Assembly (NCBI GenBank): GCA_012797825.1
Contig: JAAZOI010000241.1
Span: 1-13,537, forward strand
Direction: 5' to 3'
Source of the DNA: Eubacteriaceae bacterium
GTDB taxonomy: Bacteria; Bacillota; Clostridia; Eubacteriales; UBA1433
Length of the DNA stretch: 13,537 nucleotides
The notes under the pieces were generated by a model, which was not told the DNA's origin, did not search any database, and worked only from the letters and a program-made list of their open reading frames with translations. Position numbers and translations under genes: made by a program. Below are positions 6,863 to 13,000 of the stretch, piece after piece (position 1 is the first letter of the stretch; each line of letters starts with the position of its first letter).

Positions 6863-7264
6863 ATGATCAATATGTTTTTCGGTAATATTTTTTCTTTACT
6901 TACTACTATTTTAGTGCTTGGTTTGCTCGCATTTATAGCATTGTCTTTAGTAAGGCGCAATGAAATAAAAAAATGGGGCAGGCTTATTCTGATTTTAATA
7001 TTAGCGGGGACTGCTGTAAGCGCATTATCCGCAACCAGGGATGCGTTTATGACAGCAAATGCTTTATTTTCTTTAAACAGCTTGCAGTCTATGGCATGTT
7101 CAATAGCAGGCGCGATAATATTTTTGACAGGTATAATTGCCGTATTTGTTAAAAATCAAAAGTTCAGAAAAACAAGCTTCAGTATAATCTCAGTTTTATT
7201 TATAGTGCAGGTTCTTACAATAGAAATATCAAGGATTGCATTCAGCATAGCAGGTGCGATGTGA
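6863..7264 (+). CDS. four-helix membrane protein of unknown function (133 aa)
   Basis: This is the first gene of the TetR-controlled cassette. The ATG at 6863 is 6 bases after GGAGG (6852-6856). The 133 residues contain four hydrophobic helices, at about 8-29, 40-57, 78-97 and 105-130. Short basic loops (RRNEIKKWGR after helix 1 and KNQKFRK before helix 4) suggest these loops face the cytoplasm. I do not recognise the family and see no catalytic motif. A small four-helix protein under TetR control could be a small transporter or stress-related membrane protein, but its sequence does not show a known efflux family such as SMR. Its TGA stop overlaps the GTG start of tetR by 4 bases, so translation is coupled. 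Confidence 0.8.
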   Translation: MINMFFGNIFSLLTTILVLGLLAFIALSLVRRNEIKKWGRLILILILAGTAVSALSATRDAFMTANALFSLNSLQSMACSIAGAIIFLTGIIAVFVKNQKFRKTSFSIISVLFIVQVLTIEISRIAFSIAGAM

Positions 7265-7905
7265 ATACGAAGGATAGAATAATAAAAGCATCGCTGGATC
7301 TTTTTTCAAAAAAAGGCTTTGATCCGGTTTCGGTTCGTGATATAGCAGGCGCAGTAGGCATTAAGGAATCATCGCTTTATAATCACTTTAAAAATAAACA
7401 GGATATATTTGATACTATATTAAAAGGATACTCCGACAGGTGGGATAATATTTTCAGCCAATTGCAGCTGTCGGGGGATGATGCGCAATTCAGCGCGGAT
7501 GAAAGAACTATAAATATGTATAAAAATATGACTAACGAAAATTTCAAACAAATAGTGAGCGTAGTATTTGATTATTATATGACGGATGAGATTAATGTAA
7601 AATTTCGCAGAATGCTTACAATTGAGCAGTACAGAAATGAAGATATCGCAAAACTTTACAGAAAAATATCTTTTGACGACAGCATAGAATACCAGGCTCA
7701 GTTGTTTGAAGGTCTTATAAAAGCGGGATGTTTTATAGAAGTTGACCCATACATACTGGCAATAGAATTTTTCTCACCGATATTTTTAATTTTTTACAAA
7801 TACGAAAATACGCCGCAGCAATTGCAAGACGCGAAAGAATTATTTTTGCGGCACATAGACCATTTTAACGAAATATACGGAAAAAATACGCAGAAAGAGG
7901 AATAA
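7261..7905 (+). CDS. TetR/AcrR family transcriptional repressor
   Basis: The 214-residue protein has a clear TetR N-terminal DNA-binding domain at about residues 3-55: TKDRIIKASLDLFSKKGF, then the helix-turn-helix VSVRDIAGAVGIKESSLYNHF and KNKQDIF. The remaining 150 residues form the variable helical ligand-binding and dimer domain, with no recognisable ligand class. The start is GTG at 7261, overlapping the previous stop as GTGA. Its probable binding sites are the two 18-bp repeats at 6804-6846, making it an autorepressor that is released by an unknown ligand. The flavoprotein gene follows 5 bases after its stop. The ligand may be a compound handled by that flavoprotein or by the membrane protein, such as a quinone or other redox-active toxin; this is inference. 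Confidence 0.93.
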   Translation: MNTKDRIIKASLDLFSKKGFDPVSVRDIAGAVGIKESSLYNHFKNKQDIFDTILKGYSDRWDNIFSQLQLSGDDAQFSADERTINMYKNMTNENFKQIVSVVFDYYMTDEINVKFRRMLTIEQYRNEDIAKLYRKISFDDSIEYQAQLFEGLIKAGCFIEVDPYILAIEFFSPIFLIFYKYENTPQQLQDAKELFLRHIDHFNEIYGKNTQKEE

Positions 7906-7910
7906 GAAAT

Positions 7911-8621
7911 ATGAAGATAACAATAATAAACGGAACAATGAGAAAAGGCAGCACTCATCACTGCGCTGACGCTGTTATGCAGCAATTGAATAAATACGAT
8001 GAAACAGAAGTAACTGAATTCTTTCTTCCAAAAGATATGCCGAACTTTTGCATAGGATGTTACTCATGTTTTTATAACGGAGAGCATACATGCCCGCATA
8101 ATGAATACATTAAACCGATTGTTAACGCTATTTTAGAATCAGACCTTATAGTTTTAACATCGCCGGTTTATGCTTTTGATGTTTCCGGCCAAATGAAAAC
8201 ATTTTTGGACCATCTATGCTATATGTGGCTAAGCCACAGACCAAACCCTAAGATGTTTGATAAAATTGCGCTGACAATTTCCACGACGGCAGGGGCGGGG
8301 CTTGGGCATACTCAAAAAACAATGAAAAGCAGTCTTAAATACTGGGGAGTAAAAAAGATATTTTCATATGCTACACCTGTATCCGCAATGAAGTGGAGTG
8401 ACGTTTCCGAAAAGAAAAAGGAAAAGATCGATAAAGATACAAAAGCGCTTGCAGCTAAAATTGCGAAGTCCGTTAAAAACGCTCAAAAACTGCATAATCC
8501 TTTATTCAGAAGCTTCTTCTTTAATTTAATGAAAGGCATGCAGAAAAAGAACGACTGGAACAAGACAGACAGAAATCACTGGGAGAGCCTCGGATGGCTT
8601 AATGGCAATAAACCGTTCTAA
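7911..8621 (+). CDS. flavodoxin-fold NAD(P)H-dependent oxidoreductase with a cysteine cluster
   Basis: The 236-residue protein starts MKITIINGTMRKGSTHH, the first strand and FMN phosphate loop of the flavodoxin-like/NADPH-dependent FMN reductase superfamily. A second FMN-contact region is TSPVYAFDVSGQMKTFLDH (about 84-102). Cysteines 47, 50, 53 and 61 form CX2CX2CX7C, within the compact CX2CX2CX4-7C spacing reported for iron-sulfur flavoproteins; it could bind a [4Fe-4S] cluster, though related flavodoxin-fold reductases keep similar cysteines with unproven clusters. The C-terminus (HWESLGWLNGNKPF) resembles other clostridial members. It is the last gene of the TetR operon, using AGAGGAA in the end of tetR as ribosome site. 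A role in electron transfer or reduction of quinones, nitro compounds or similar toxins is likely but not specific. Confidence 0.88.
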   Translation: MKITIINGTMRKGSTHHCADAVMQQLNKYDETEVTEFFLPKDMPNFCIGCYSCFYNGEHTCPHNEYIKPIVNAILESDLIVLTSPVYAFDVSGQMKTFLDHLCYMWLSHRPNPKMFDKIALTISTTAGAGLGHTQKTMKSSLKYWGVKKIFSYATPVSAMKWSDVSEKKKEKIDKDTKALAAKIAKSVKNAQKLHNPLFRSFFFNLMKGMQKKNDWNKTDRNHWESLGWLNGNKPF

Positions 8622-8668
8622 GCAGAGATTTAATCTGCTAAAAATAGATTTTATGTTATACATCAAAA

Positions 8669-8708
8669 TATAAAAACGCCGTCATTTATAATTGACGGCG
8701 TTTTTATA
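8669..8708 (+). terminator. strong bidirectional intrinsic terminator
   Basis: The arm 8669-8684 (TATAAAAACGCCGTCA) pairs perfectly with 8693-8708 (TGACGGCGTTTTTATA), 16 pairs around an 8-base loop. T-runs appear on both strands, so it can end the TetR cassette on the plus strand and also transcripts from the hydrolase gene on the minus strand. Confidence 0.93.
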
Positions 8709-8847
8709 TAAATAATGAAAGTTATAAATTTATTATTACTTTATAATGATTTAATGTCATTAATTCAATTTCGATATATCGTCTGATTTTTAAGGTTAAT
8801 ATTTAGCGTCGTAAGTAATTGCCGGTTCATTAAAAGCACTTAATGAT

Positions 8848-9642
8848 TTACATATATTTTTTAATTGCCTGTTTTAAGTATATAGCATATTCCTGCGGAC
8901 ATGAAATGTTTGGCAAGTGTGATGAATTAATCCATGTTAAATCACAAGCTCCTCTTTTAGCCGTTTCGATATTCGCCCATACTAACCATGAAGGCGACCA
9001 AGTTCCCACTGTAAAGCTTACAGGCGGCATCTTGGCAAAATCTTCAGCAGTATAGGAGTCTAAATCCACACTTCCAAGATACCACTTAGACCAGAACGCC
9101 GCATTCTGTCGAACCCTTTTTCTGCATTCTTCATCAAGCGCCATATATTTATCCGCATTAGCTACCAATGCAATGTATTTGGGTTCCACTCCTACGCAGT
9201 ATTCTGAAAATGTCGCCCAATTTTTATAAAGCTCAAATCCTGTGTTTTGAATCGGGGAGTCTTTTTGCAAAGCGGCTTCATGAACTATAATATTTCTGAT
9301 AAGGACAGGATAATATTTCCCCAAAGCCAATGCGGCTTGCCCGCCTGAGCTGCAGCCGTAAACTGAAGCAGGAGCAAAATCAAGCGCCTTCATTATGGCG
9401 GCGACATCATCTGCGAGCAGTTTCGAAGTTACTTTTTGGGGATTATTATCCATTGACCTTGTACCGCCTCTCATATCGAAAGTCAGTACAGTAAATTCGT
9501 CGCACAGATACTCAGATAGTTTTTCATACGTGCCGCAGTCGTTCCATCCGTCAGGTATTAAAACAACTTTTGGGCCGCATCCCTGCATTTCACAGTAAAA
9601 ATCTATACCATTCGCTTTAGTTTTAAATGTTTTTCTCTCCAT
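8848..9642 (-). CDS. alpha/beta hydrolase
   Basis: The 264-residue protein is a single-domain alpha/beta-hydrolase. The nucleophile elbow is GCSSG with Ser98 as the predicted nucleophile, preceded by VYG and followed by GQAALALGKYYP. His242 in SSHLPNISCPQEYA is the likely catalytic base. The usual acid after strand 7 is not obvious, as that place reads TVGTWSPSW; the acid may come from elsewhere. The oxyanion region is LIPDGWNDCGTY (about 28-39). It would hydrolyse an ester, lactone, thioester or C-C bond in the cytosol; the substrate cannot be named. The ATG at 9642 (read on the minus strand) follows AGGAG by about 10 bases. It lies downstream of two FAH-family genes but beyond a strong terminator, with no clear promoter of its own. 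Confidence 0.88.
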   Translation of the reverse strand: MERKTFKTKANGIDFYCEMQGCGPKVVLIPDGWNDCGTYEKLSEYLCDEFTVLTFDMRGGTRSMDNNPQKVTSKLLADDVAAIMKALDFAPASVYGCSSGGQAALALGKYYPVLIRNIIVHEAALQKDSPIQNTGFELYKNWATFSEYCVGVEPKYIALVANADKYMALDEECRKRVRQNAAFWSKWYLGSVDLDSYTAEDFAKMPPVSFTVGTWSPSWLVWANIETAKRGACDLTWINSSHLPNISCPQEYAIYLKQAIKKYM

Positions 9643-9680
9643 GTTTTATTCACTCCTGAAGCGTTTAATATTTTGGCTGA

Positions 9681-9710
9681 TAATAAAACGTGCTCTTTAA
9701 AGAGCACGTT
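9681..9710 (-). terminator. intrinsic terminator after FAH-family copy B
   Basis: Bases 9687-9710 are a perfect 24-base palindrome: AACGTGCTCTTT followed by its exact complement. Read on the minus strand, the hairpin is followed by TTATTA, a moderate T-run. It lies 14 bases after the stop of the FAH gene and before the hydrolase gene. Confidence 0.8.
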
Positions 9711-9724
9711 ATTATGCTTATTTA

Positions 9725-10606
9725 TTAATCGCACATTTTATTTTCAAATGCTTCAATTCCTTCAATTTCGCTTTTTACTATGTCGCCTGCTTTTAAGAAT
9801 TGAGGCGGCGTTAACCCTATGCCGACGCCTGACGGAGTGCCAGTCATAAGCATATCGCCCGGGTACAATGTTACGCCTTTTGTTAAATCATTTAAAGCCG
9901 TGGGAATATCGAATATGAAATATTTTGTATTTGATGACTGTCGTTCTTCACCGTTTACAAAACATTTTATATTAACCTCAATTGGAAGAGGGAACATAGA
10001 TTTGTGCGCAATCCAATTGCCCATAGTAAAATGACCGTCATAGCTTTTGCCGTAGAACCATTGGCCTCTGTCCATTTGAGTGTTTCTTATAGAAAAATCG
10101 TTTCCGACAGCATAGCCGAAAATATAGTCTTCTGCATTTGCTTTTTCAACATCTATTGCTTCTTTGCCGATAACAACAATCAGTTCCGCTTCATAATCCG
10201 CTTTTCTGTCAAGAGAGGAATATACGCTTATTTCATCCCCGGGACCGGATGATACAAAAGCTGCTTTTGAGAAATAAACAGGCTCGGTTGGCAGTTTCTG
10301 ATTAGATTCAGCAACGTGTGCTTTGTAATTAAGCCCCATGCAAAAAACGTTTCTTAAAGGATACGGAATAGCGGGCATTAATTCTACTTCGGCAATATCT
10401 GCTATATCGCCGTCATTGGTTTCGATGAAATCTTTAATTTTCTCAATTACTTTTTCGTCATTTTCCCAGATAAACTCGAGCAATTCCGAATACGGTTCAA
10501 AATCAAGCTCGTCGGATAAATAATCCATTGTAAAAAACTTGTCTCTTTTTTTATTGGCTACAATAATTTTTTGTTCGTCATCAATTAACGCTGTGCCGAA
10601 AAACAT
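9725..10606 (-). CDS. fumarylacetoacetate hydrolase (FAH) family protein, copy B
   Basis: The 293-residue protein has an N-terminal cap region of about 80 residues and then the FAH beta-fold. Metal ligands of the family are visible: Glu139 and Glu141 in DYEAEL, and Asp170 in GYAVGNDFS. His97 in NYKAHVAES sits where FAH enzymes have the catalytic His, and the lysine in WFYGKSYDGH (Lys187) is also conserved. FAH-family enzymes are Mg/Ca-dependent and cleave or isomerise beta-diketo or 2-oxo acids: acylpyruvate hydrolases, oxaloacetate decarboxylases, and HHDD isomerases in aromatic degradation. Sequence alone does not tell which. GGAGG precedes the start by 9 bases, in a leader very like that of copy A. 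It is bounded by its own promoter and terminator. Confidence 0.92.
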   Translation of the reverse strand: MFFGTALIDDEQKIIVANKKRDKFFTMDYLSDELDFEPYSELLEFIWENDEKVIEKIKDFIETNDGDIADIAEVELMPAIPYPLRNVFCMGLNYKAHVAESNQKLPTEPVYFSKAAFVSSGPGDEISVYSSLDRKADYEAELIVVIGKEAIDVEKANAEDYIFGYAVGNDFSIRNTQMDRGQWFYGKSYDGHFTMGNWIAHKSMFPLPIEVNIKCFVNGEERQSSNTKYFIFDIPTALNDLTKGVTLYPGDMLMTGTPSGVGIGLTPPQFLKAGDIVKSEIEGIEAFENKMCD

Positions 10607-10650
10607 TAGTAAATACCTCCATATTAAATTTAAATAAAAATAATAATATC

Positions 10651-10659
10651 ATTATATCA
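10651..10659 (-). promoter_or_regulatory. extended -10 promoter of FAH copy B
   Basis: On the minus strand the sequence reads TGATATAAT, a perfect TATAAT (10651-10656) with an upstream TGN. No good -35 is present 17 bases away. The bases directly upstream (10659-10666 on the plus strand, ACGTTTAA) resemble the arms of the inverted repeat in front of FAH copy A. Confidence 0.65.
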
Positions 10660-10726
10660 CGTTTAATACTTATATTACTTTATGAGCATTAAATATTATG
10701 AAAAAATTTCCTTATATAAATGAGCA

Positions 10727-10753
10727 AAAAAAGAGCCGTGTTTCGGCTCTTTT
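10727..10753 (-). terminator. intrinsic terminator after FAH-family copy A
   Basis: AAAAGAGCCG (10729-10738) pairs with CGGCTCTTTT (10744-10753) around a 5-base loop. Read on the minus strand it is followed by a T-run, and it starts 11 bases after the stop of copy A, so the two FAH genes are separate transcription units. Confidence 0.9.
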
Positions 10754-10764
10754 AATATTTAATA

Positions 10765-11652
10765 CTAATCGCACATTACATTTTCAAACGATTCAATTCC
10801 GTCTACTTGGGTTTTTACTATGTCGCCTGTTTTTAAGAATTTCGGCGGTTTAAAAGCAGCGCCTACGCCTGAAGGCGTGCCTGTCATAAGCATGTCTCCG
10901 GGATACAGCGTTACGCCTTTTGTAAGGTCGTCAAGCGCTGTGGGGATATCGAATATAAAATGCTTGGTGTTTGAGCTTTGTCTTTCTTCGCCGTTTACAA
11001 AACATTTTACGTTAAGTTCAACAGGCATAGGAAACATGCTTTTATGCGCAATCCAATTGCCCATAGTAAAATGTCCGTCATAGCTTTTGCCGTAAAACCA
11101 TTGGCCTCTTGCCATTTGCGTATTTCTTATGGAGAAGTCGTTTCCTGCGGCATAACCGAAAATATAATCTTCAGCTTCTTCTTTTTTTACATTTATCGCT
11201 TCCTTGCCTATAACCGTTATAAGTTCGGCTTCATAGTCGCAAGCGCTGTTAAGTTCTGCGTAAACGCTTATTTCATCGCCGGGGCCTGACGCCATAAAAG
11301 CAGCTTTTGAAAAGTAAACAGGCTCGGTTGGAAGGGGATCTTTAGCGTCCATTTCAGCAACGTGGTCTTTGTAGTTTTTACCCATGCAAAATACGTTCCT
11401 AAGCGGATACGGAATAGCGGGCATAAGCTCTACTTCGGAAATATCCGCTATATCGCCGTCATTTTCTTCAATATAATTTTTAATGTTATCAATTATTTCT
11501 TCATCATTTTCCCAGATAAACTCAAGCAGTTCTCCGTAAGGTTCAAAATCAAGCTCGTCCGCAAGATAATCCATTGTAAAGAACTTATCTTTAGTTTTGT
11601 TGGCTACGATAATTTTTTGTTCATCGTCAATTAACGCTGTTCCGAAAAACAT
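10765..11652 (-). CDS. fumarylacetoacetate hydrolase (FAH) family protein, copy A
   Basis: The 295-residue protein is a tandem paralog of copy B; their first 90 residues differ at 12 positions. All family residues are kept: His97 in NYKDHVAEM, Glu141 and Glu143 in DYEAEL, Asp172 in GYAAGNDFS, and the WFYGKSYDGH segment. Copy A has two extra residues just after the His region (MDAKDPLPTEP against SNQKLPTEP), and the end of the active-site lid differs (GVGAAFKPPKFLK against GVGIGLTPPQFLK), both places that could alter substrate choice. Its start follows GGAGG at 9 bases (minus strand). It is the upstream gene of the minus-strand group and has a perfect inverted repeat in its promoter region. 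The reaction is likely hydrolysis or isomerisation of a 2-oxo or beta-diketo acid; the substrate is unknown. Confidence 0.92.
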   Translation of the reverse strand: MFFGTALIDDEQKIIVANKTKDKFFTMDYLADELDFEPYGELLEFIWENDEEIIDNIKNYIEENDGDIADISEVELMPAIPYPLRNVFCMGKNYKDHVAEMDAKDPLPTEPVYFSKAAFMASGPGDEISVYAELNSACDYEAELITVIGKEAINVKKEEAEDYIFGYAAGNDFSIRNTQMARGQWFYGKSYDGHFTMGNWIAHKSMFPMPVELNVKCFVNGEERQSSNTKHFIFDIPTALDDLTKGVTLYPGDMLMTGTPSGVGAAFKPPKFLKTGDIVKTQVDGIESFENVMCD

Positions 11653-11689
11653 AAATAAATACCTCCGTTATTTATAATTGTTTAATATA

Positions 11690-11711
11690 TTTAACGTATA
11701 ATTACGTTAAA
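11690..11711 (-). promoter_or_regulatory. 22-bp inverted repeat, candidate operator of FAH copy A
   Basis: TTTAACGTA (11690-11698), a 4-base TAAT centre and TACGTTAAA (11703-11711) form a perfect inverted repeat with 9-base arms. It lies about 40 bases upstream of the FAH start. On the minus strand a possible promoter (TTTAAC at 11706-11711, TATATT at 11684-11689, spacer 16) overlaps it, as expected for a repressor site. No regulator gene for it is in the window. Confidence 0.6.
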
Positions 11712-11947
11712 GCCTTTAAAATATTTTATTTTTTGTTGACTGATATAATTATGCAATTGTTAAATATTAGCAAATATTACTTTTAATTATACCAACTTTA
11801 TTTGATTAATCAACTTATAAAGATTTTATTTAACATTTAGTATATATTTCAGAATAATTGATACTATCTGCATTATTTGGCATATATTCTGACTTTGTTT
11901 TTAAATTTATGGAAATAAAAATAGTTATAAAATAAAAAATATTTAAA
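11712..11947. other. AT-rich intergenic region without a supported gene
   Basis: This divergent gap holds upstream DNA of FAH copy A (minus) and pyrB (plus). I see no open frame with a ribosome site. Minor structures are the 12-base palindrome TTGATTAATCAA (11802-11813) and a short repeat AAATATTA near 11762-11779, both unremarkable in AT-rich DNA. The pyrB promoter begins just after it. Confidence 0.6.
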
Positions 11948-11976
11948 TTGACATTTATAGTGATTTAAAATATAAT
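11948..11976 (+). promoter_or_regulatory. consensus sigma-70 promoter of the pyr operon
   Basis: TTGACA (11948-11953) and TATAAT (11971-11976), both perfect, are separated by 17 bases. Transcription should start near 11983, giving an untranslated leader of about 100 bases before pyrB. A maximal promoter followed by a structured leader suggests control after initiation. Confidence 0.93.
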
Positions 11977-12005
11977 TTATAAAAATAATGCTTTTTGCAA
12001 ATTTA

Positions 12006-12061
12006 AAAGGCGTTATGAAACAAACGAAATTGTTTTTATGCCTTTGCGGGCATGTTTTTTT
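12006..12061 (+). promoter_or_regulatory. pyrB leader attenuator (competing hairpin and terminator)
   Basis: Terminator: ATGCCT (12038-12043) pairs with GGGCAT (12048-12053) around TTGC, followed by G and seven T (12055-12061). Competing hairpin: AAAGGCG (12006-12012) pairs with TGCCTTT (12039-12045), and GAAACAA (12017-12023) with TTGTTTT (12030-12036). The two share 12039-12045, so they exclude each other. The T-rich stretch 12030-12037 lies just before the terminator, where RNA polymerase could pause when UTP is low. A 21-codon ORF runs through the whole element. Confidence 0.75.
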
Positions 12062-12080
12062 ATGTAGATTTGGAGGTTAA
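12015..12080 (+). CDS. putative pyrB leader peptide (21 aa)
   Basis: The ORF starts with ATG at 12015 after AAAAGG (12005-12010) and encodes MKQTKLFLCLCGHV and seven more residues, ending in FGG before TAA (12078-12080). The stop lies one base before the pyrB ATG, and the pyrB ribosome site (GGAGG, 12072-12076) is inside the ORF. It crosses the terminator completely, so a ribosome translating it would melt that hairpin. This is the layout of E. coli pyrL, whose leader peptide ends next to pyrB and couples translation to UTP-sensitive pausing. The spacing between AAAAGG and ATG is only 4 bases, and the peptide itself has no known function. An in-frame ATG at 11988, about 5 bases after the expected transcription start, could give a 30-residue version. 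Translation is not proven. Confidence 0.55.
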   Translation: MKQTKLFLCLCGHVFLCRFGG

Positions 12081-12081
12081 A

Positions 12082-12996
12082 ATGTTTAAAGGACGACACT
12101 TAATTGAACCTGATGGTTTTACCGTCGCAGAATTAGAAGAAATTTTCAGGCTTGCTGACAGCATTATTGATACACCGGATACGTATTCCGAAAAATGTAA
12201 AAATAAGCTGTTAGCAAGCCTCTTTTATGAGCCTTCAACCAGAACAAAATTTTCCTTTGACGCGGCAATGCTAAGGCTCGGAGGACAGGTAATAGGGTTT
12301 TCCGACCCAAACACAAGTTCCGCAGCCAAAGGAGAAACTTTAAAAGACACAATTATCACAATCTCAAATTATGTTGATATAGCGGTCGTCCGCCATCCGC
12401 TGGAAGGGACCGCTAAATTAATGGCCAAACACTCGTTAGTGCCTATAATAAACGCAGGCGACGGGGGACATCAGCACCCTACGCAGACGCTTACCGATTT
12501 ACTCACAATAAGATATTATAAAAAAACTCTTAATAACCATTGCATAGCGGTATGCGGAGATTTGAAATTCGGAAGAACAATTCATTCGCTTGTCAAAGCA
12601 ATGTCGCGTTACGAAGGGACGAAATTCATTTTCGTATCACCCGAAGAGCTGCAGATTCCCTCGTATATTAAAGAATATCTTGACCCTTCTTGCTATGAAG
12701 AGACAAACAGCCTTGATGACGCTATAGAAAAAGCGGACGTGCTGTATATGTCGCGCGTTCAGAGGGAAAGATTTGTAAGCGAATACGAATATCAAAGATT
12801 AAAAGACTATTTTATACTTACGCACGAGAAAATGAAAAAGGCGAAAGATGATATGATTGTCATGCATCCGCTGCCGCGCATTAACGAAATCTCGGATGAA
12901 ATTGACACAGATAAGCGGGCAGTATATTTTCAGCAGGCAAAATTCGGTATGTATGTAAGAATGGCGCTTATACTTAAATTACTTGGATTGGAGTAA
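12082..12996 (+). CDS. pyrB: aspartate carbamoyltransferase catalytic subunit
   Basis: PyrB joins carbamoyl phosphate and aspartate to N-carbamoyl-aspartate, the committed step of pyrimidine synthesis. The ATG at 12082 is 5 bases after GGAGG (12072-12076) and gives 304 residues beginning MFKGRHLIEP; an in-frame ATG at 12052 lies inside the terminator and is rejected. The carbamoyl-phosphate motif is FYEPSTRTKFSF (Ser52, Thr53, Arg54, Thr55). The loop from the neighbouring subunit is SSAAKGET with Lys83. GHQHPTQTLTDL (about 129-140) and MHPLPR (261-266) complete the active site. A Lys replaces the more common Arg after STRT. It is followed by pyrI after 4 bases, so the enzyme should be the two-subunit, allosteric type. 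Expression is probably set by the leader attenuator. Confidence 0.97.
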   Translation: MFKGRHLIEPDGFTVAELEEIFRLADSIIDTPDTYSEKCKNKLLASLFYEPSTRTKFSFDAAMLRLGGQVIGFSDPNTSSAAKGETLKDTIITISNYVDIAVVRHPLEGTAKLMAKHSLVPIINAGDGGHQHPTQTLTDLLTIRYYKKTLNNHCIAVCGDLKFGRTIHSLVKAMSRYEGTKFIFVSPEELQIPSYIKEYLDPSCYEETNSLDDAIEKADVLYMSRVQRERFVSEYEYQRLKDYFILTHEKMKKAKDDMIVMHPLPRINEISDEIDTDKRAVYFQQAKFGMYVRMALILKLLGLE

Positions 12997-13000
12997 GAAA

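Noticed and set aside
8621..8639. Hairpin AGCAGA/TCTGCT right after the flavoprotein gene
   Set aside because: Only 6 pairs and no T-run on either strand; the strong terminator at 8669-8708 follows.
9819..11634. Long open frames on the plus strand opposite the two FAH genes
   Set aside because: They lack ribosome sites, encode cysteine- and serine-rich low-complexity sequences and mirror the strongly conserved minus-strand enzymes.
11802..11813. Palindrome TTGATTAATCAA as an operator
   Set aside because: It is short, AT-rich, far from both promoters and single, so chance is a sufficient explanation.
12052..12081. Upstream ATG extending pyrB by 10 residues
   Set aside because: It lies within the terminator stem, has no ribosome site, and adds residues absent from PyrB; the ATG at 12082 has GGAGG at 5 bases and the usual N-terminus.
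12983..13000. TTG start of pyrI inside pyrB
   Set aside because: No ribosome site at a proper distance, and the ATG at 13001 starts a normal PyrI N-terminus.
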